DNA of 64,000 bases, taken from Asterias amurensis. Taxonomy: Eukaryota > Echinodermata > Asteroidea > Forcipulatida > Asteriidae. The notes under the pieces were generated by a model. The model did no database searches. It worked only from the letters and a program-made list of their open reading frames with translations, and was not told the DNA's origin. This document shows, one piece after another, positions 8,108 through 19,600 of this stretch (position 1 is the first letter of the stretch; each line of letters opens with the position of its first letter). The translations under genes and the position numbers were made by a program. The stretch is from contig NC_092667.1 in the NCBI RefSeq assembly GCF_032118995.1, forward strand, positions 9,204,357-9,268,356, in the 5' to 3' direction.

Positions 8108-11100
8108 TTACGCTACGGCAGTCATTCGAACTTTGAATGGTTTAGGGGTGTAGGTAGCTCCAAAATGCCCATGGCCGTCTTCCTGAATGACCTGACCCGG
8201 AGCTAGCTCAAATTTGAATCTCTGCATGAGAGTTGCGAAGAACATGAAGAGTTCAGCTCGTGCCAGTGACTCCCCGATACATATACGTGGACCTAACAAG
8301 AAATAAATAATAAAGAATGGTAAATACTTGGCACCGAAGAAACACTGGGTTTGTGACAACAGATGAAAAGAAAACACTCCTATTGTTCGACACCCCCAGT
8401 GTATTTTCCTATTTACTCGACCTAACCCTGTCCATACATGGCTGTTTTGCAACAATAACAACAAAACTAAGCGGCCTACTTTCAGTATAAATCTTTATCT
8501 TGGATTAACCACCTTTATCATGTTCATTGATTGCTGATTAGTCGTTATTGTGGAGAAAAGGCGGGGCTACAACAATAAACTAGCACAGATTTGATATCTC
8601 CCTGCTTTTGTTGTTTCTTTAGCATGAAAACTTAAATTATTTATTCTATCATGGTATTCTTACCAACACCAAAGGGCATGAACCCCTTCGGCTCGTAGAA
8701 ATTGCCCTCTTTGGTCAAAAAATTGCCCGGGTCGAACTCGTACGGCTTCCTGAACTCACGAGGATCCCGATGCATACTCCACTGCGGACTGGTCACGAAC
8801 GTATCCTCCGGTATGGTAAAACCTGCTAGTTGCATAGGGGCCGTAGTCCTGTGAAGGGACCCAGTGGGACCGGGGTGTCGGAGGCGAAATGACTCCATGA
8901 CGGCTGCCTGGGTAAAGGGCAGTTTCCCACGGTCAGACATTCTCGGTGGCTGGTGGGTTCCGAGAACCTCGTGGATCTCCTGCCTGACCTGAGTAGCAAC
9001 ATAAAATTATAAAGGACACAGCAATAGTTTACAGTGCAAATTGTGTTGATGTCTTTTAAGTTTGATATGGAAAAACAAATGTGATCGCACCTAACATTCT
9101 GTTTTTGATGACAGGTCGTTTGACAGGTTTGACAATATGACAGGTCGTCTTTTTTTTTTTTTTTACAAATGTTGCCAGAGCATGCAGAGGCAAACCTAAC
9201 GTCCGTCCGACGTCGACCCAACGTTAAAGTTACCTGGAAATATATTTTTTTCTTCAAACATTAGAGTATATGTTTCTGAACAATAAAATAATTCGTTGAG
9301 TAATTGTTTTTAACGATTTATATGTTTAAAAAAATAAATAAGTTGTGTGGGGGGTGACTCCGCCTACCCCTTTTGTGACGTCAATCAAGGCAGACTTTGC
9401 CTCGATCGAACATCGAACACACGTACGTGCAAGTACATTCAAGTCCTAGTCGTAGAGTTTGTACGTTTCGAAACAGTTTTTTTCTTGCATTTTTCCGGCA
9501 ATGTCGACCAGGGCCCAATTTCATAGCGCTGCTTAGCGGCCGATTTTGTGCTTACTGTGCAATTTCCATTTCACAGCGCTGCTAATCCTAAGCACACGAA
9601 AAGGCATGTTAACCTTCCAGAGTGCTTACCGCACGAAAATAAATGACGTCACAATGCAAATCCACGGTAAACACGCCATATGGCCGCCCAATTTTTCTGC
9701 TAACCTGTGAAATACGCTAAGGCTAAAACAATTTTTTCTGCTACAGTAAGCACGCAAATTTGCTTACCCTTAAGCAGCGCTATGAAATTGGGCCCAGGTG
9801 TATTGCTGCTGGATGCAACAAAACAACTAAAGATGGGGTCAGTTTGCAAGTCTTTTCCAACGCTGTGCAGCAAACACTTCGAGCCGTCGTGCTTCGAGAA
9901 TCTGGAATACACTACATATTTTTCCAGCTAGTGGGGAAGTCGAAGAAGGTACCTGTGAAAGACGTAACGAACCTAAAGGAGCCTTTGCCTAACGTGGAAA
10001 AATCAGGTATTGTTTCAACTTTGAGGGCATGTTTTTAGCTTGCGCCAAGCGTCACTAACTTGCGTTGGCACTGCATGCGATTCATCGCGCCTCGATTGAC
10101 GGTTGGGCTTATTTTCAAATTTGTAAATAACATGGAAACTATTTTTTTTAAACCTTAGTTAATTATTTATTCATATTCCACTCATCAAAACACATATTTT
10201 AGTGACAAAAGCTTTATTTGACAAAATACCACTTCCAGGTGACTTACACTGTTTCCCATTCAAAAATTAATATTCAACGTTTGTCAACTTAAGGCCTTCG
10301 TAAACCAGTAAGCTGAAAAAAGTTGGACAATAATTATAATAAAACCATGTGCATTGCTGCGCCACTCTACGCGCCTAAATAACGCTGACGGTTCAAAACG
10401 TTTGACTTTACTTTCTGTGCAGGCAGCAGCTATGGAACGAAAGGTCCATCATAGAACAAAGGACATGTGTTTGTAATTTTGCTTGTTATAGTATATTAAT
10501 ATTAAATGGTTATTTAGGAAATAGAACACATCTTAAAGGAACACGTTGCCTTGGATCGGTCGAGTTGGTCTTTGAAAAGCGTTTGTAACCATTTGTTATA
10601 AAATGCATATGATTAGAGAGATATTTTAAAAGTAGAATATAATGATCCACACAAGTATCACTCGAAATTACGTGGTTTTCCTTTTACCTCGCAGACTAAA
10701 ACGGTCGGCCATTAATATGGGAGTCAATTATTGTTTGACTCCCATAAATGGCCGACCGTGTTAGTTCGTAAAAGGAAAACCATGCAATTTAGAGGCACAT
10801 TTGTGTGGATCATTGTATTCTACTTTTAAAATATCTTTCTAACCATCTGCATTTTGTAACAAACGGTTTCATAGACCGACTCGACCGATCCAAGGAAACG
10901 TGTTCCTTTAAGACAACCAACTGACCCAACCGCCCCATCCCAACACACCTTGTCTTGCACTGACTGCCTCATCGTCATTTCAAGCACCGCCCACATCAGT
11001 GAGTTGATCGTGGTATCCGCCCCGGCTCCAAATATCTCCCCAACATTAATCCACACGTAGGATTCATCAATCGGGATCTTGGCATCCTTTCCCTTCCGCA

Positions 11101-12813
11101 ACTCAGCAATGTACAAGTCAACAATATCACGCATATCGTTGGGGTCATAGGTCGCCTTATGCTGGTCAATGACCTTCATCGCCATCCGCCTAAAGGTCAT
11201 AATACCGCTCCTGACGGCGCTGTAACCCGGAAGTAGAATCAGCAACGGCCACACTTGCATCAGATTGGTCAGAGATGTGTCTCTGGAAATATCCCGGATG
11301 CTTTCGATGATCTTGAGTAGATCTGGGGATGAGTACTCCATCCTTTGGCCGAAGGTAAACGAGCAAATGACGTTGGCGACGGCCATGTTGAGAAGCATCC
11401 TGGGGTCGATGGGGTTATCCTTCTCCTTCTCAAGGGCTGCGCAGAGGAGCTGCGCCTCGTCCTCGATGAAGTTTTCGATCTCGCGGGTGCCGACGCCGAA
11501 TTGGCGAAGGGCCTTGAGTGTGAAGCTTCGGAGATCCCGCCAGTCTTTACCCTCGGATCGGATGAGCTGAGCTGAAAGGAGAAGAATGAATTCAACATGA
11601 TCAGAACTGACTTGGTTTTGTCGGCAGGAAAGTGTGGGTTCGACTCCCGTCCATGACTCGTTTGCCCCTGAGAGGCATGTAACCATTGCTTCGTAGATAG
11701 TGGTTAACTGCTGTCTGCTGTAGCGCACTCTGCTCTACCATCCAGGCTCCTAGTGGATGATACCTACATTTATCCTCACGGACTGTAAAGCGGTGCAGTA
11801 ACCCTGTTTCAACCCCTTTAGTAGCTGGCAACCTGCCCCTGGTGAACAGTTGACGCGAGAATCAGTTAAGCCCAACACCCACCTTGAAGTGGCCGTCCGA
11901 TCTTGTGATGTTATATTTCGTTTAATAGGAGAAAACTCATCAGTGGTGTATAGTTATGAACATCATTCTGCAACTAATGGCTTTTCAATTGACAACCTGG
12001 TGATGGTCTGCTTTCAATACTGTTTACGATGCCACAATGAGGATGGTCATAACCACATACCATCCAATTAATGGTGCATACAATTAAAATAAAACAATAC
12101 AGTCTGATATCAAGCTATGTTTTTCAAGATTTTACCCGTTATTCATGACGAGTTTTTAAAAAGTGTAGATTGTGTAGAACCTACCCTGTTCATACCATAA
12201 ACACGGATGGTATGCAAACAGCTAACTAAGTTTACTATGGCCTGTTTCGAAACCACGGCTTCGGCTTTGGATTTGGTTTAAGGCCCCCCCCCCTCTCGTC
12301 TGAAACCCTGGGCGCGTATACGCAAAGCACGCGCATTATTGTCAGAACAACCGCGGGTCCAAGCTAGCCTGAGCCGAATCCAAAGCCAAATCAAGTCGTT
12401 TCGAAAAGGGCCTATGATGTTCTCTCACCCGGCATCTTTCTAAGTGAGAACCCAATATCAGTGGGATGCGGCCGCCCACTAGACACATCACCATTCTTCA
12501 CAAAAGCCTCCTTGGCGAGTTCTACATCGTTGATGACGACGACCAGCTGAGGACCAAAACGGATGCTGAAGATTCGGCCGTATTTACGGCTTATTTCCAT
12601 TAAAGCCTCGGCCGGGTTCTTATAACCGATCCTAAAGTTCGCTCCTATGATAGGTAGACCCCATGGACCAGGGGGTAGGTTGGTGTGCTTCAGACGGTTA
12701 AATGTGTATCTTGCAAGCAGGAGGAGAGTCGAGTACAACAAGACGTTGCGCAGTGTAAAGCTTTGCCACAATAGTGCAGTAATGTTGTCTACAACGGCAG
12801 CGAAGTCGGCCAT
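8108..12813 (-). CDS. Cytochrome P450, CYP2-clan monooxygenase
   Basis: Four exons on the minus strand: 12813-12429, 11571-10949, 8988-8664 and 8292-8108. All junctions are GT-AG and keep the frame, giving 505 aa, a normal P450 length. The N-terminus has a hydrophobic ER anchor (about residues 20-35) and the hinge PPGP (47-50). The I-helix reads AGADTT (311-316), the K-helix ExxR is E368-R371, and the meander has HRDP. The haem loop FGVGPRICIG is split by intron 3; the haem-binding cysteine is C449. Family knowledge: CYP2-clan enzymes are ER-bound monooxygenases fed electrons by P450 reductase, acting on steroids, fatty acids or foreign compounds; the substrate here cannot be read from sequence. 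Introns hold a MITE (intron 1) and a THAP element plus a fold-back MITE (intron 2). A relic of its 3' part lies at 3622-4008. Confidence 0.95.
9224..10248 (+). mobile_element. THAP-domain DNA transposon remnant (Kolobok-like)
   Basis: Begins TTAA then AGTTACCTGGAA and ends TTCCAGGTGACT; the outer sequences match, inverted, those of the element at 61733-62321. Inside, an open frame starting at the ATG at 9501 would read MSTRCIAAGCNKT and then continue as a THAP-like zinc-finger start (C-x4-C spacing), but it is split by a MITE at 9511-9794. No transposase catalytic domain remains, so it is non-autonomous. THAP plus TTAA targets fit the Kolobok superfamily, from memory of that family. It lies in intron 2 of the P450 gene. 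Confidence 0.7.
9511..9794. mobile_element. Harbinger-like MITE nested in the THAP element
   Basis: Terminal inverted repeats GGCCCAATTTCATAGCGCTG flanked by a CAG direct repeat. Removing it restores the uninterrupted sequence seen at 62031-62070, which is direct proof of insertion. CAG/CTG targets are typical of PIF/Harbinger elements. Confidence 0.85.
10532..10912. mobile_element. MITE family 2 (fold-back)
   Basis: TTAA-flanked palindromic element with ends AGGAACACGTTGCCTTGGAT. The two arms span nearly its whole length and meet at GACTCCCAT. It ends only 37 bases from the P450 exon 2 splice donor. Other copies: 15471, 40938 and 58673. Confidence 0.9.
11600..11840. mobile_element. SINE fragment with tRNA-like B box
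   Basis: Contains GGGTTCGACTCCC, a good RNA polymerase III B box, and then SINE-like sequence. Both ends are unclear. The rest of P450 intron 1 (11840-12237) shows nothing recognisable. Confidence 0.4.
12238..12414. mobile_element. Short MITE in P450 intron 1
   Basis: Inverted ends GGCCTGTTTCGAAAC and GTTTCGAAAAGGGCC enclose a second inverted pair (TTCGGCTTTGGATT). It stops 14 bases from the exon 1 splice donor. Confidence 0.7.
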
Positions 12814-13281
12814 TTTGTGTAGATGGAGTTCTACTTATCAACGGGTGAATGGGAAACTACCACGACGTGTTGTAGAGAGGCCTGGTTCGAAACTGTGCTA
12901 ATAACAAAGTCGACACTGATACAGGTTTTAAAATAAACATTTTGAAAATAGCAAGGTCACACTATTATTGGTTGGCAATGACTGATATCACCAGAAAAGG
13001 CTACCGCAGGTCAAAACAAAATTGATAACAGAAACTGATAAGCAAACAGTTTAGTCCAACTTGGTGGATACTTCGTTCACTTTGTATTATTTTTTATAAA
13101 ACCTGGTACCGTGTATTTTATACCAAATAAATTAAAAGTGTTCACAATTTTACCGTATAAGGCCGCTGAATTATGGCCTTGCTGGCCACTGTATTTTCTT
13201 CTCAAACAGACTCCCAATAGGGCCAAGGGCCTATTATATTGATCTGCTAAACTTGAGAGTAAAGAAGTTTGATTCTATTAA

Positions 13282-13688
13282 TTAAGGCAGATGGACACTG
13301 TCTTTTGGTATTACTCAAAATAATTATTACCATAAAACCTTATCTGGTAACGAGTAATGGGGAGAGGTGGATAGTATAAAACATCGTGATAAACAGCTCC
13401 CTCTGATGTGACGTATTTTTCAAGAAAGAAGTAATTCCCCACGAAATTGATTTCGAGACCTCAGCATGAGAATCTGAAAGCACACGACCTTGTGTGACAA
13501 GAGTGTTTTTTCTTTCATTATTATCTAGCAACTTCGACGACCAATTCGAGCGCAAATGTTCACAGGTTTATTATTTTATGCACAATCCTAGAGCTATATA
13601 TATAGCTCTATGGCATAATCCCATGTTGAGATACACCAAGTGATTAGACTGGTCTTTGAAAATTACCAATAGTGTCTAGTGTCTTCAA
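13282..13688. mobile_element. MITE family 1
   Basis: A full-length, somewhat diverged copy in the intergenic space between P450 and the GH65 gene. TTAA is visible at the left end; the right end is mutated. Confidence 0.8.
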
Positions 13689-14403
13689 AGGTTTTGACGG
13701 TCTAAGGGTATACTCAGCCTATGAAACAAACTAGTCGAAACTTTTACTTTTTGAAGAGTCTTCGATTTGGGGTTCCAAAATAGTATAGAAAGGTCTTCAA
13801 CAGCTGGAAAAGATGAGTCAGGTTTTTGTTTTTCCCATTTTCCATGAGTCCGATATAAAAATATAAAAAAAGTGCAAAAGTAAGTGGACAATGCACTGTA
13901 TCTCCGACCCCAGCGGCCCCCGAGGCCTGCGCCCTTGGACCCCAGCCACCCGCAATAAAACTGTATTGCCCTCAGTACATCACCTGAGTTGATCACATTA
14001 TAAAATCATGGTCTGATTTTATTGCTGAATTCGAAATAGGGACCATGGAGAGTTGGTAAGGATTTGATATGAGACTATAGTATAGCGTGATGGATCCGCG
14101 GAATATGGTCACTGATGCTCAGGGGGTGGGGGGGGGGGGGGTGGCAAAATAAACGGACATTGGTCGGTGAATTAGGTATAAGTCACGTCCTTCGTCTTGC
14201 AAGTAAAGTCAACTTGCTCAAAACTCATGTTATTTTTTAGAATCTGCGTCCTCAAACCTTCATGTGACAGTTTTACCTATTCACTCGTCTGTTTGTTTAA
14301 AATGATCTGTCCCATTGATCCCGTCAAGGGAACTCGGCAAACTCCCACAAAGGGCTAGGCCTATGCTGCGTGGCACAGCCAATCTCTCGAATACAAACAT
14401 TGC

Positions 14404-14785
14404 TTTAAAAACAGTGGATACTATTGGTAATTGTCAAAGACCTGTCTTCTCATTTGGTGTATCTCAACATATACATAAAATAACAAACCTGTGAAAATTT
14501 GAGCTCAATCGGTCGTCGAAGTTGTGAGATAATAATGAAAGAAAAACCACCCTTGTCACACGAAGTTGTGTGCGTTCAGATGGTTGATTTCGAGACCTCA
14601 AGTTCTAAACTTGAGGTTTCGAAATCAAATTCGTGAAAAAATACTTCTTTCTCGAAAACTATGTCACTTCGGAGGGAGCCGTTTCTCACAATGATTTATA
14701 CCATCAACCTTCTCCCCATTACTCCAAGTAAAGTTTTATGTTAATAATTATTTTGAGTAATTACCAATAGTGTCCACTGCCTTTA
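14404..14785. mobile_element. MITE family 1
   Basis: Full-length copy with TTAA at both ends. Between this and the previous copy (13689-14403) I see only a G-run at 14126-14142 and no gene. Confidence 0.85.
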
Positions 14786-15020
14786 ACGTCTATGATTATG
14801 AATTACACATATCAAGAAATTGTGATTCAGTAACTAGACGACAATATTTTTTCTAGTCATTGTGAAATCAGCGGTTAGCTGGGGGATTGTGATTGCAAGT
14901 CCTGCAGGAGCCTATTATAATAACTACTTGACCATGGTTAACCCTCCTACTACAACCCAAGCGCTAGATGGCGCTGTTCAATGTTGTTTTGCATTCACCC
15001 ACACAATGTGATCCAGCGGC

Positions 15021-15110
15021 GGGTATAAAGCGATCCAGCCATTGATGATGTAAAGGATGGACGTTGTTGTTTAGTTCATGTTTAGATCCAGATGCAGTCC
15101 AAAGCTTGAG
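15021..15110 (+). promoter_or_regulatory. TATA promoter and 5' UTR exon of the GH65 gene
   Basis: TATAAA at 15024-15029 sits about 30 bases before a likely transcription start near 15055. A strong splice donor (GAG then GTAAGTAC) follows at 15111. The coding exon at 16619 is preceded by a good acceptor (pyrimidine run, then CTACAG ending at 16599), so this is most likely a non-coding first exon joined to it. Confidence 0.6.
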
Positions 15111-15130
15111 GTAAGTACTCTGTGGAGGCA

Positions 15131-15190
15131 AGTCCTCACTTCACCAGTAGATGCAGATATTAATATCTGCATCTACTGGAGGTGAGGACT
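15131..15190. repeat. 60-base near-perfect palindrome just inside the first intron
   Basis: Arms AGTCCTCAC...CCAGTAGATGCAGATATT meet head-on with no loop and only a small mismatch. It starts 20 bases after the splice donor of the UTR exon. It could be a tiny hairpin element or a regulatory structure. Confidence 0.8.
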
Positions 15191-15470
15191 TTACAAAAAC
15201 CGATTGTTGTGGCCCAAATTCTTCTGGATTCTCATTTTTTGTAGCTTGTTGTAAACTAACCATCGGTCACTACAGTGTTGTTACTTCAGCTTCAAACTAG
15301 GCTCACGGGGGATTCTTGATTTCTAGGGCCTACACCTCGGCCATTATATTGAAGGCTTTGGGATTTTTATGGTAAATAATTTGGCTGGGTGCTTGTTTTA
15401 AAATGTCAATAAGCACTTGACATAATGAATGGGTGCCACATTCCCGTGACAATTTTATGACCAGTTAGCT

Positions 15471-15862
15471 TTAAAGGAACACGTTGCCTTGGATCGGTCG
15501 AGTTAGTCTTTTAAAAGCGTTTGTAACCGTTTGTTATAAAATGCATATTGGTAGAAAGATGTTGTAAAAGTAGAATACACTGATGATCCACACAAACATG
15601 CCTCGAAATTACACGGTTTTCTTTTTACCTCGTCGACTAACCCGGTCGGCCATTTATGGGAGTTAAATTTTTGACTCCCATAAATGGCCGACCGTGTTAG
15701 TTCGCAAAGTAAAAGGAAAACCACGCAATTTCAAGACAAATGTGTGTGGATCATTGTATTCTTCTTTTAAAACATCTTTCCAACCATATGAATTTTATAA
15801 CAAACGGTTACAAACGCTTTTTATAGACCAACTCGACCGATCCAATGCAACGTGTTCCTTTG
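15471..15862. mobile_element. MITE family 2 (fold-back)
   Basis: Full palindromic copy in the 5' UTR intron of the GH65 gene. Short ORFs on both strands inside it are shadows of the repeat. Confidence 0.9.
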
Positions 15863-16151
15863 AGTTGAAAGCTTGTCTTTTTATTTTTACACATATTATA
15901 CCAATCTGCAATGAAAACAATCAGTTCTTTATCTTTGTTTTCTTTATCATTCATACCATAATATGCCTCATTAATTGTCTGCTTCGGGCGTGTTTGAAGT
16001 TGACAGACTTGCAGGTGCAGACCTGTAAAACTACTAACAAAAGATAAAAGAGTAATTGTTTGATTTCAAAGGTATTTTGATCCAAATAGATAACAGTCAG
16101 ATGTTGGGGGGGCCAAAGGTCGTATACAAATATGCCTTTCTATAAGTGGAC

Positions 16152-16526
16152 TTTAAAGCCATTATACACTTTCGGTACAGAAACAAAAAAAAAGTTCACA
16201 GATTTACAAATAGTTTACAGGGTTTACATAAGGTAATGGTAAAAGACTTCTCTTGAAATGTTGTTCCATGAAATGCTTTACTTTTTGAGAAAACGTTAAA
16301 ACAATATCAATTCTTGGTAGCGAGAATAACGGATTTATTTGAAACACATGTCATGACACGGCGAAACACACGGAAACAAGAGTGGGTTTTCCCGTTATTT
16401 TCTCCCGACTCCGATGACCGATTGACTCTAACTTTTCACAGGTTTGCTATTTATGTATAAGTTGTGATACACGAAGTGTGGGACTTGGATAATACTGTTT
16501 ACCGAAAGTGTATAATGGCTTTAAAA
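16152..16526. mobile_element. MITE family 3
   Basis: TTAA-flanked, with ends AGCCATTATACACTTTCGGT. It ends about 75 bases before the acceptor of the first coding exon of the GH65 gene. Confidence 0.9.
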
Positions 16527-16618
16527 TAAGTTGAATCCAAAATAAGTTTAACATTTTTACTCTGGTTGTTGTAGCTGTTTTTTTAATTCTTCCCTACAGG
16601 CTCTCATGATTGGACAAC

Positions 16619-19600
16619 ATGATGGTGTCAAACCTGTATACACTCTTGGTCATTCTCTGTGTATGCCATTTGGTTTTCTCCGATGCTGGATGCCCATGTA
16701 ATGACAAATACGCAGACATTTCCAAACGACCAGACGTATTCGAGTCCTCTAGGTAAGTTACAATTACCGCTGCCAGATTGTACTTAAAAGACACTGGACA
16801 CTATTGGTAATAACTTACAATAATTGTCAGCATAAAAACTTACTTGGTAGCAAGCAATGGAGAGCTGTTGATAGTACTAAACATTGTGAGAAACTGCTCC
16901 CTCTGAAGTAATGTAGTTTTTGAGAAAGAAGTAATTTTCCACTAATTAATTGAATTTGATTTTGAGACCTCGGAATTAGATTTTTAGGTCCCAAAATCAA
17001 AGCGTCTGAATGAAAGCACACAGCTTCATGTGACAAGCGTGTTTTGTCTTCCATTATTTTGACGACCACTTGAGTTCAAATTTTCACAGGTTTGTTATTT
17101 TACGACATGTTGAGATACAGCAACTGAGAAGACTGGTCTTTGACAATTACGTACCAATAGTGTCCAGTGTCTTTAAATAAGAAAGTACACACATTGTTGA
17201 TGTTTGTGCTTCAAGTCCTTTTTAACTTTGCTGACTGTTTTTTTATTCTTCAGCCTGCCATCGCAGCAATGTTGTTTACCAACAGTTGGCAATGGTTACC
17301 TAGCAACAGTTGTCTATAGCGACACCATCTATGTGAATGGCATTTACAACGGTCGTGGCGGTAACAGTCATCGAGCAAGGATTCCATCCACAGCAGCTAT
17401 CACAGTCAGCTCAAAAACTGCTATCAAGAAGCAATCTTACTCTTTGAGTGTTACAAATGGTACGTAAAGCTTTAAAGGGTCTGCGCTCTACAGCCAATTT
17501 CACGAAACGCTAGGATTAATCCTAACTTAGGATGGGTTCAAATCAATACGTCCTAACTGTAGGATAATGCCTCCGCACTATTGTTTTAGCGCCCTCAAGT
17601 ATTCATATTAAAGCACATGTAAACATGCTCATCAAGGCAGACATCTTGTCTCGAATACTCTCCAGTTATTCCCGAATATTACACATAACGTCTTTAGATA
17701 CGGAAATAAACTCAACCCAATTTCTAAGATAAATCTGAAGTTAGGAAGAGTTTGGTGAAATAGACAGCAGGGTACTTTTTGTAGAACACAAAACACAAGT
17801 CCACATGTTTACATAAAGCTTACATGGTTTGAAGTAAAAGATGGTAGAAAAGCTTCCTTAAAAATATTACTTACTGAGGTGCTGTGGTTTTTGAGAAATG
17901 AGTAAATCAAGTCACAAAAATAATTTTTAATTTCAGTGAGATGAAAATTGTTTTAGCATATTGTTCGTGACATTGTTTCTAATTTTTATAGGACTACATC
18001 TCTCAGTATTTTAAGGGAAGCTTTCTACTTCATTATCATCAAACTATGTAAGTTTAATGACACTCTGTGGACATTGTGTTTTATATTATAAAAAAATCCC
18101 TGAAAATATTAAGAGAACGTATTAATTGACCAGATAGGAGCACCAGACCTGGCTCTTACTGTCTTATGTGTTTCTCTTCAGCAGAGTGTAAGTTCGAGTG
18201 CTAGTCGTGCCACATGTGTCCTTATTGCAAGACCAATTGTCGGTCAGGTGTTGGTTCCATGTGTTGTGTGATAATAATAATAATAATATTAATAATAATA
18301 ATAATAATAATAACCGTATTTATAACGCGCCTTTTGCCAAAGGATACAAAGTGCCAGGTATTATTACTGCAAGGAGTGGGGCGAATTTTGAGATATAAGA
18401 CCCAATCCTTAAGCACCATGTAATGGTTTGCAAGGTGCTGTGGCGCAATATGCTGCCAATCCGGCCAGGAACACCGGGGTGAACCCCTTCTCTTTTTGAT
18501 AAGTGTACTGGGTTCTTTTACATGCGTTTACACAACACATGGGACCAACGGCTTTACTTCCCATCCGAAGGACGAAGCAATGGTTATGTGTCTTGCTTAA
18601 GGACACAAGTGTCTCGGCTGGGGATTCGAACCCACACTCTGCTGATCAGAAACACCAGAGTTTGAATTCGGTGCTCTTAACCGCTCGGCCACGACACTCC
18701 CATGTAAAAGAACCCAGTACACTTATCGAAAAGAGAAGGGATTCGTCACAGGAGATCCTGGTTTGAATGGCTGCATATTGCACCACAGCACCTTGTAAGC
18801 GCCAAATTTCTGCACTAGCTGTGTTAGTGTTAGATTGCCTAGTAATACGGAGTACCGAGTGCACAAGCCAAAATTCACTGCTAACCCATAATTTACACTT
18901 GACGTAAGCAAAGAATTCCCTGCTTCCGCAATTGAGCCAATTAGTTGCTTAGGAAAAGCAGAGCCATGAAATTGGCCCAGATTTTTAAACAGTTCCTAAT
19001 TAAAGTAGAATTGTGAATGGAAATTATTTAAAAAAACAGAGACCAGCTGGCCTACAAGCCGAACAAAAAACTAAACCAGTTTAAAAAAAAAAAAGTAAAA
19101 CAAATTATCCTTATTTGTCCCGTTTTGTTTTTTATTTGGCTCACAGGAACATTCTATCACCGGATTGATACTGGAGTAGCATTGGTTGAGCAGCGTCTTT
19201 ATGCTCATCAGACATTTCCATACATACTTATCAATGAAATAGCCATTCAGAGAACTGGGCAGGTATCAGGACCCATTACTTTCATGTTAACTAACAACAC
19301 TAGAAATGGAAGCGGAGATGTGGAGTTTGGAGAGGTGGTTAGTTATGACAACACAAGGTAAGTTCATCTCAAGTATCTATAGACCATGTGAACTTTGTTT
19401 ACAATAAGTGTGACCTTGTACAATCTTAGAGTATTCTGGCAGGCAAGATACAACACTGGTCCCACGGGAAAGTTGACATTTTGTGTCAGAATTTCCACAT
19501 AAAACCAAGAGTTATGAAAGTAAAAGCTGGACAAGTTTTGAGATGTGCCCCTTTTATCATAAAACGTTGATAAGAATTAGACAGTGCAATCTCCATAAAA

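Larger units (their letters stand above)
4619..8690. repeat. Tandem segmental duplication, unit B
   Basis: The second unit, co-linear with 272-4008. It holds GPCR copy B, the complete TA-flanked MITE and the intact 3' end of the P450 gene. Since only this unit has the intact P450 end, it is likely the original arrangement. Bases 4443-4618, between the array and the homology start, hold a T-rich and G-rich stretch and nothing else recognised. Confidence 0.85.

Noticed and set aside
9707-10038. Host THAP-domain gene
   Set aside because: The frame lies inside a TTAA-flanked element with inverted ends, present at two loci; it is transposon-derived.
11265-11598. Several open frames on both strands within P450 exon 2
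   Set aside because: Overlap the conserved P450 frame and have no independent support.
15503-16047. Open frames of 73 and 117 codons with CGSLYSSFKTSF-like peptides, also near 40905-41315
   Set aside because: They lie inside the family-2 fold-back MITE, which recurs at several loci; not host genes.
18640-18702. Possible tRNA-Ser/Leu gene on the minus strand
   Set aside because: A and B boxes are present but the acceptor stem does not pair, and the same sequence recurs with a SINE body and (ATT)n tail.
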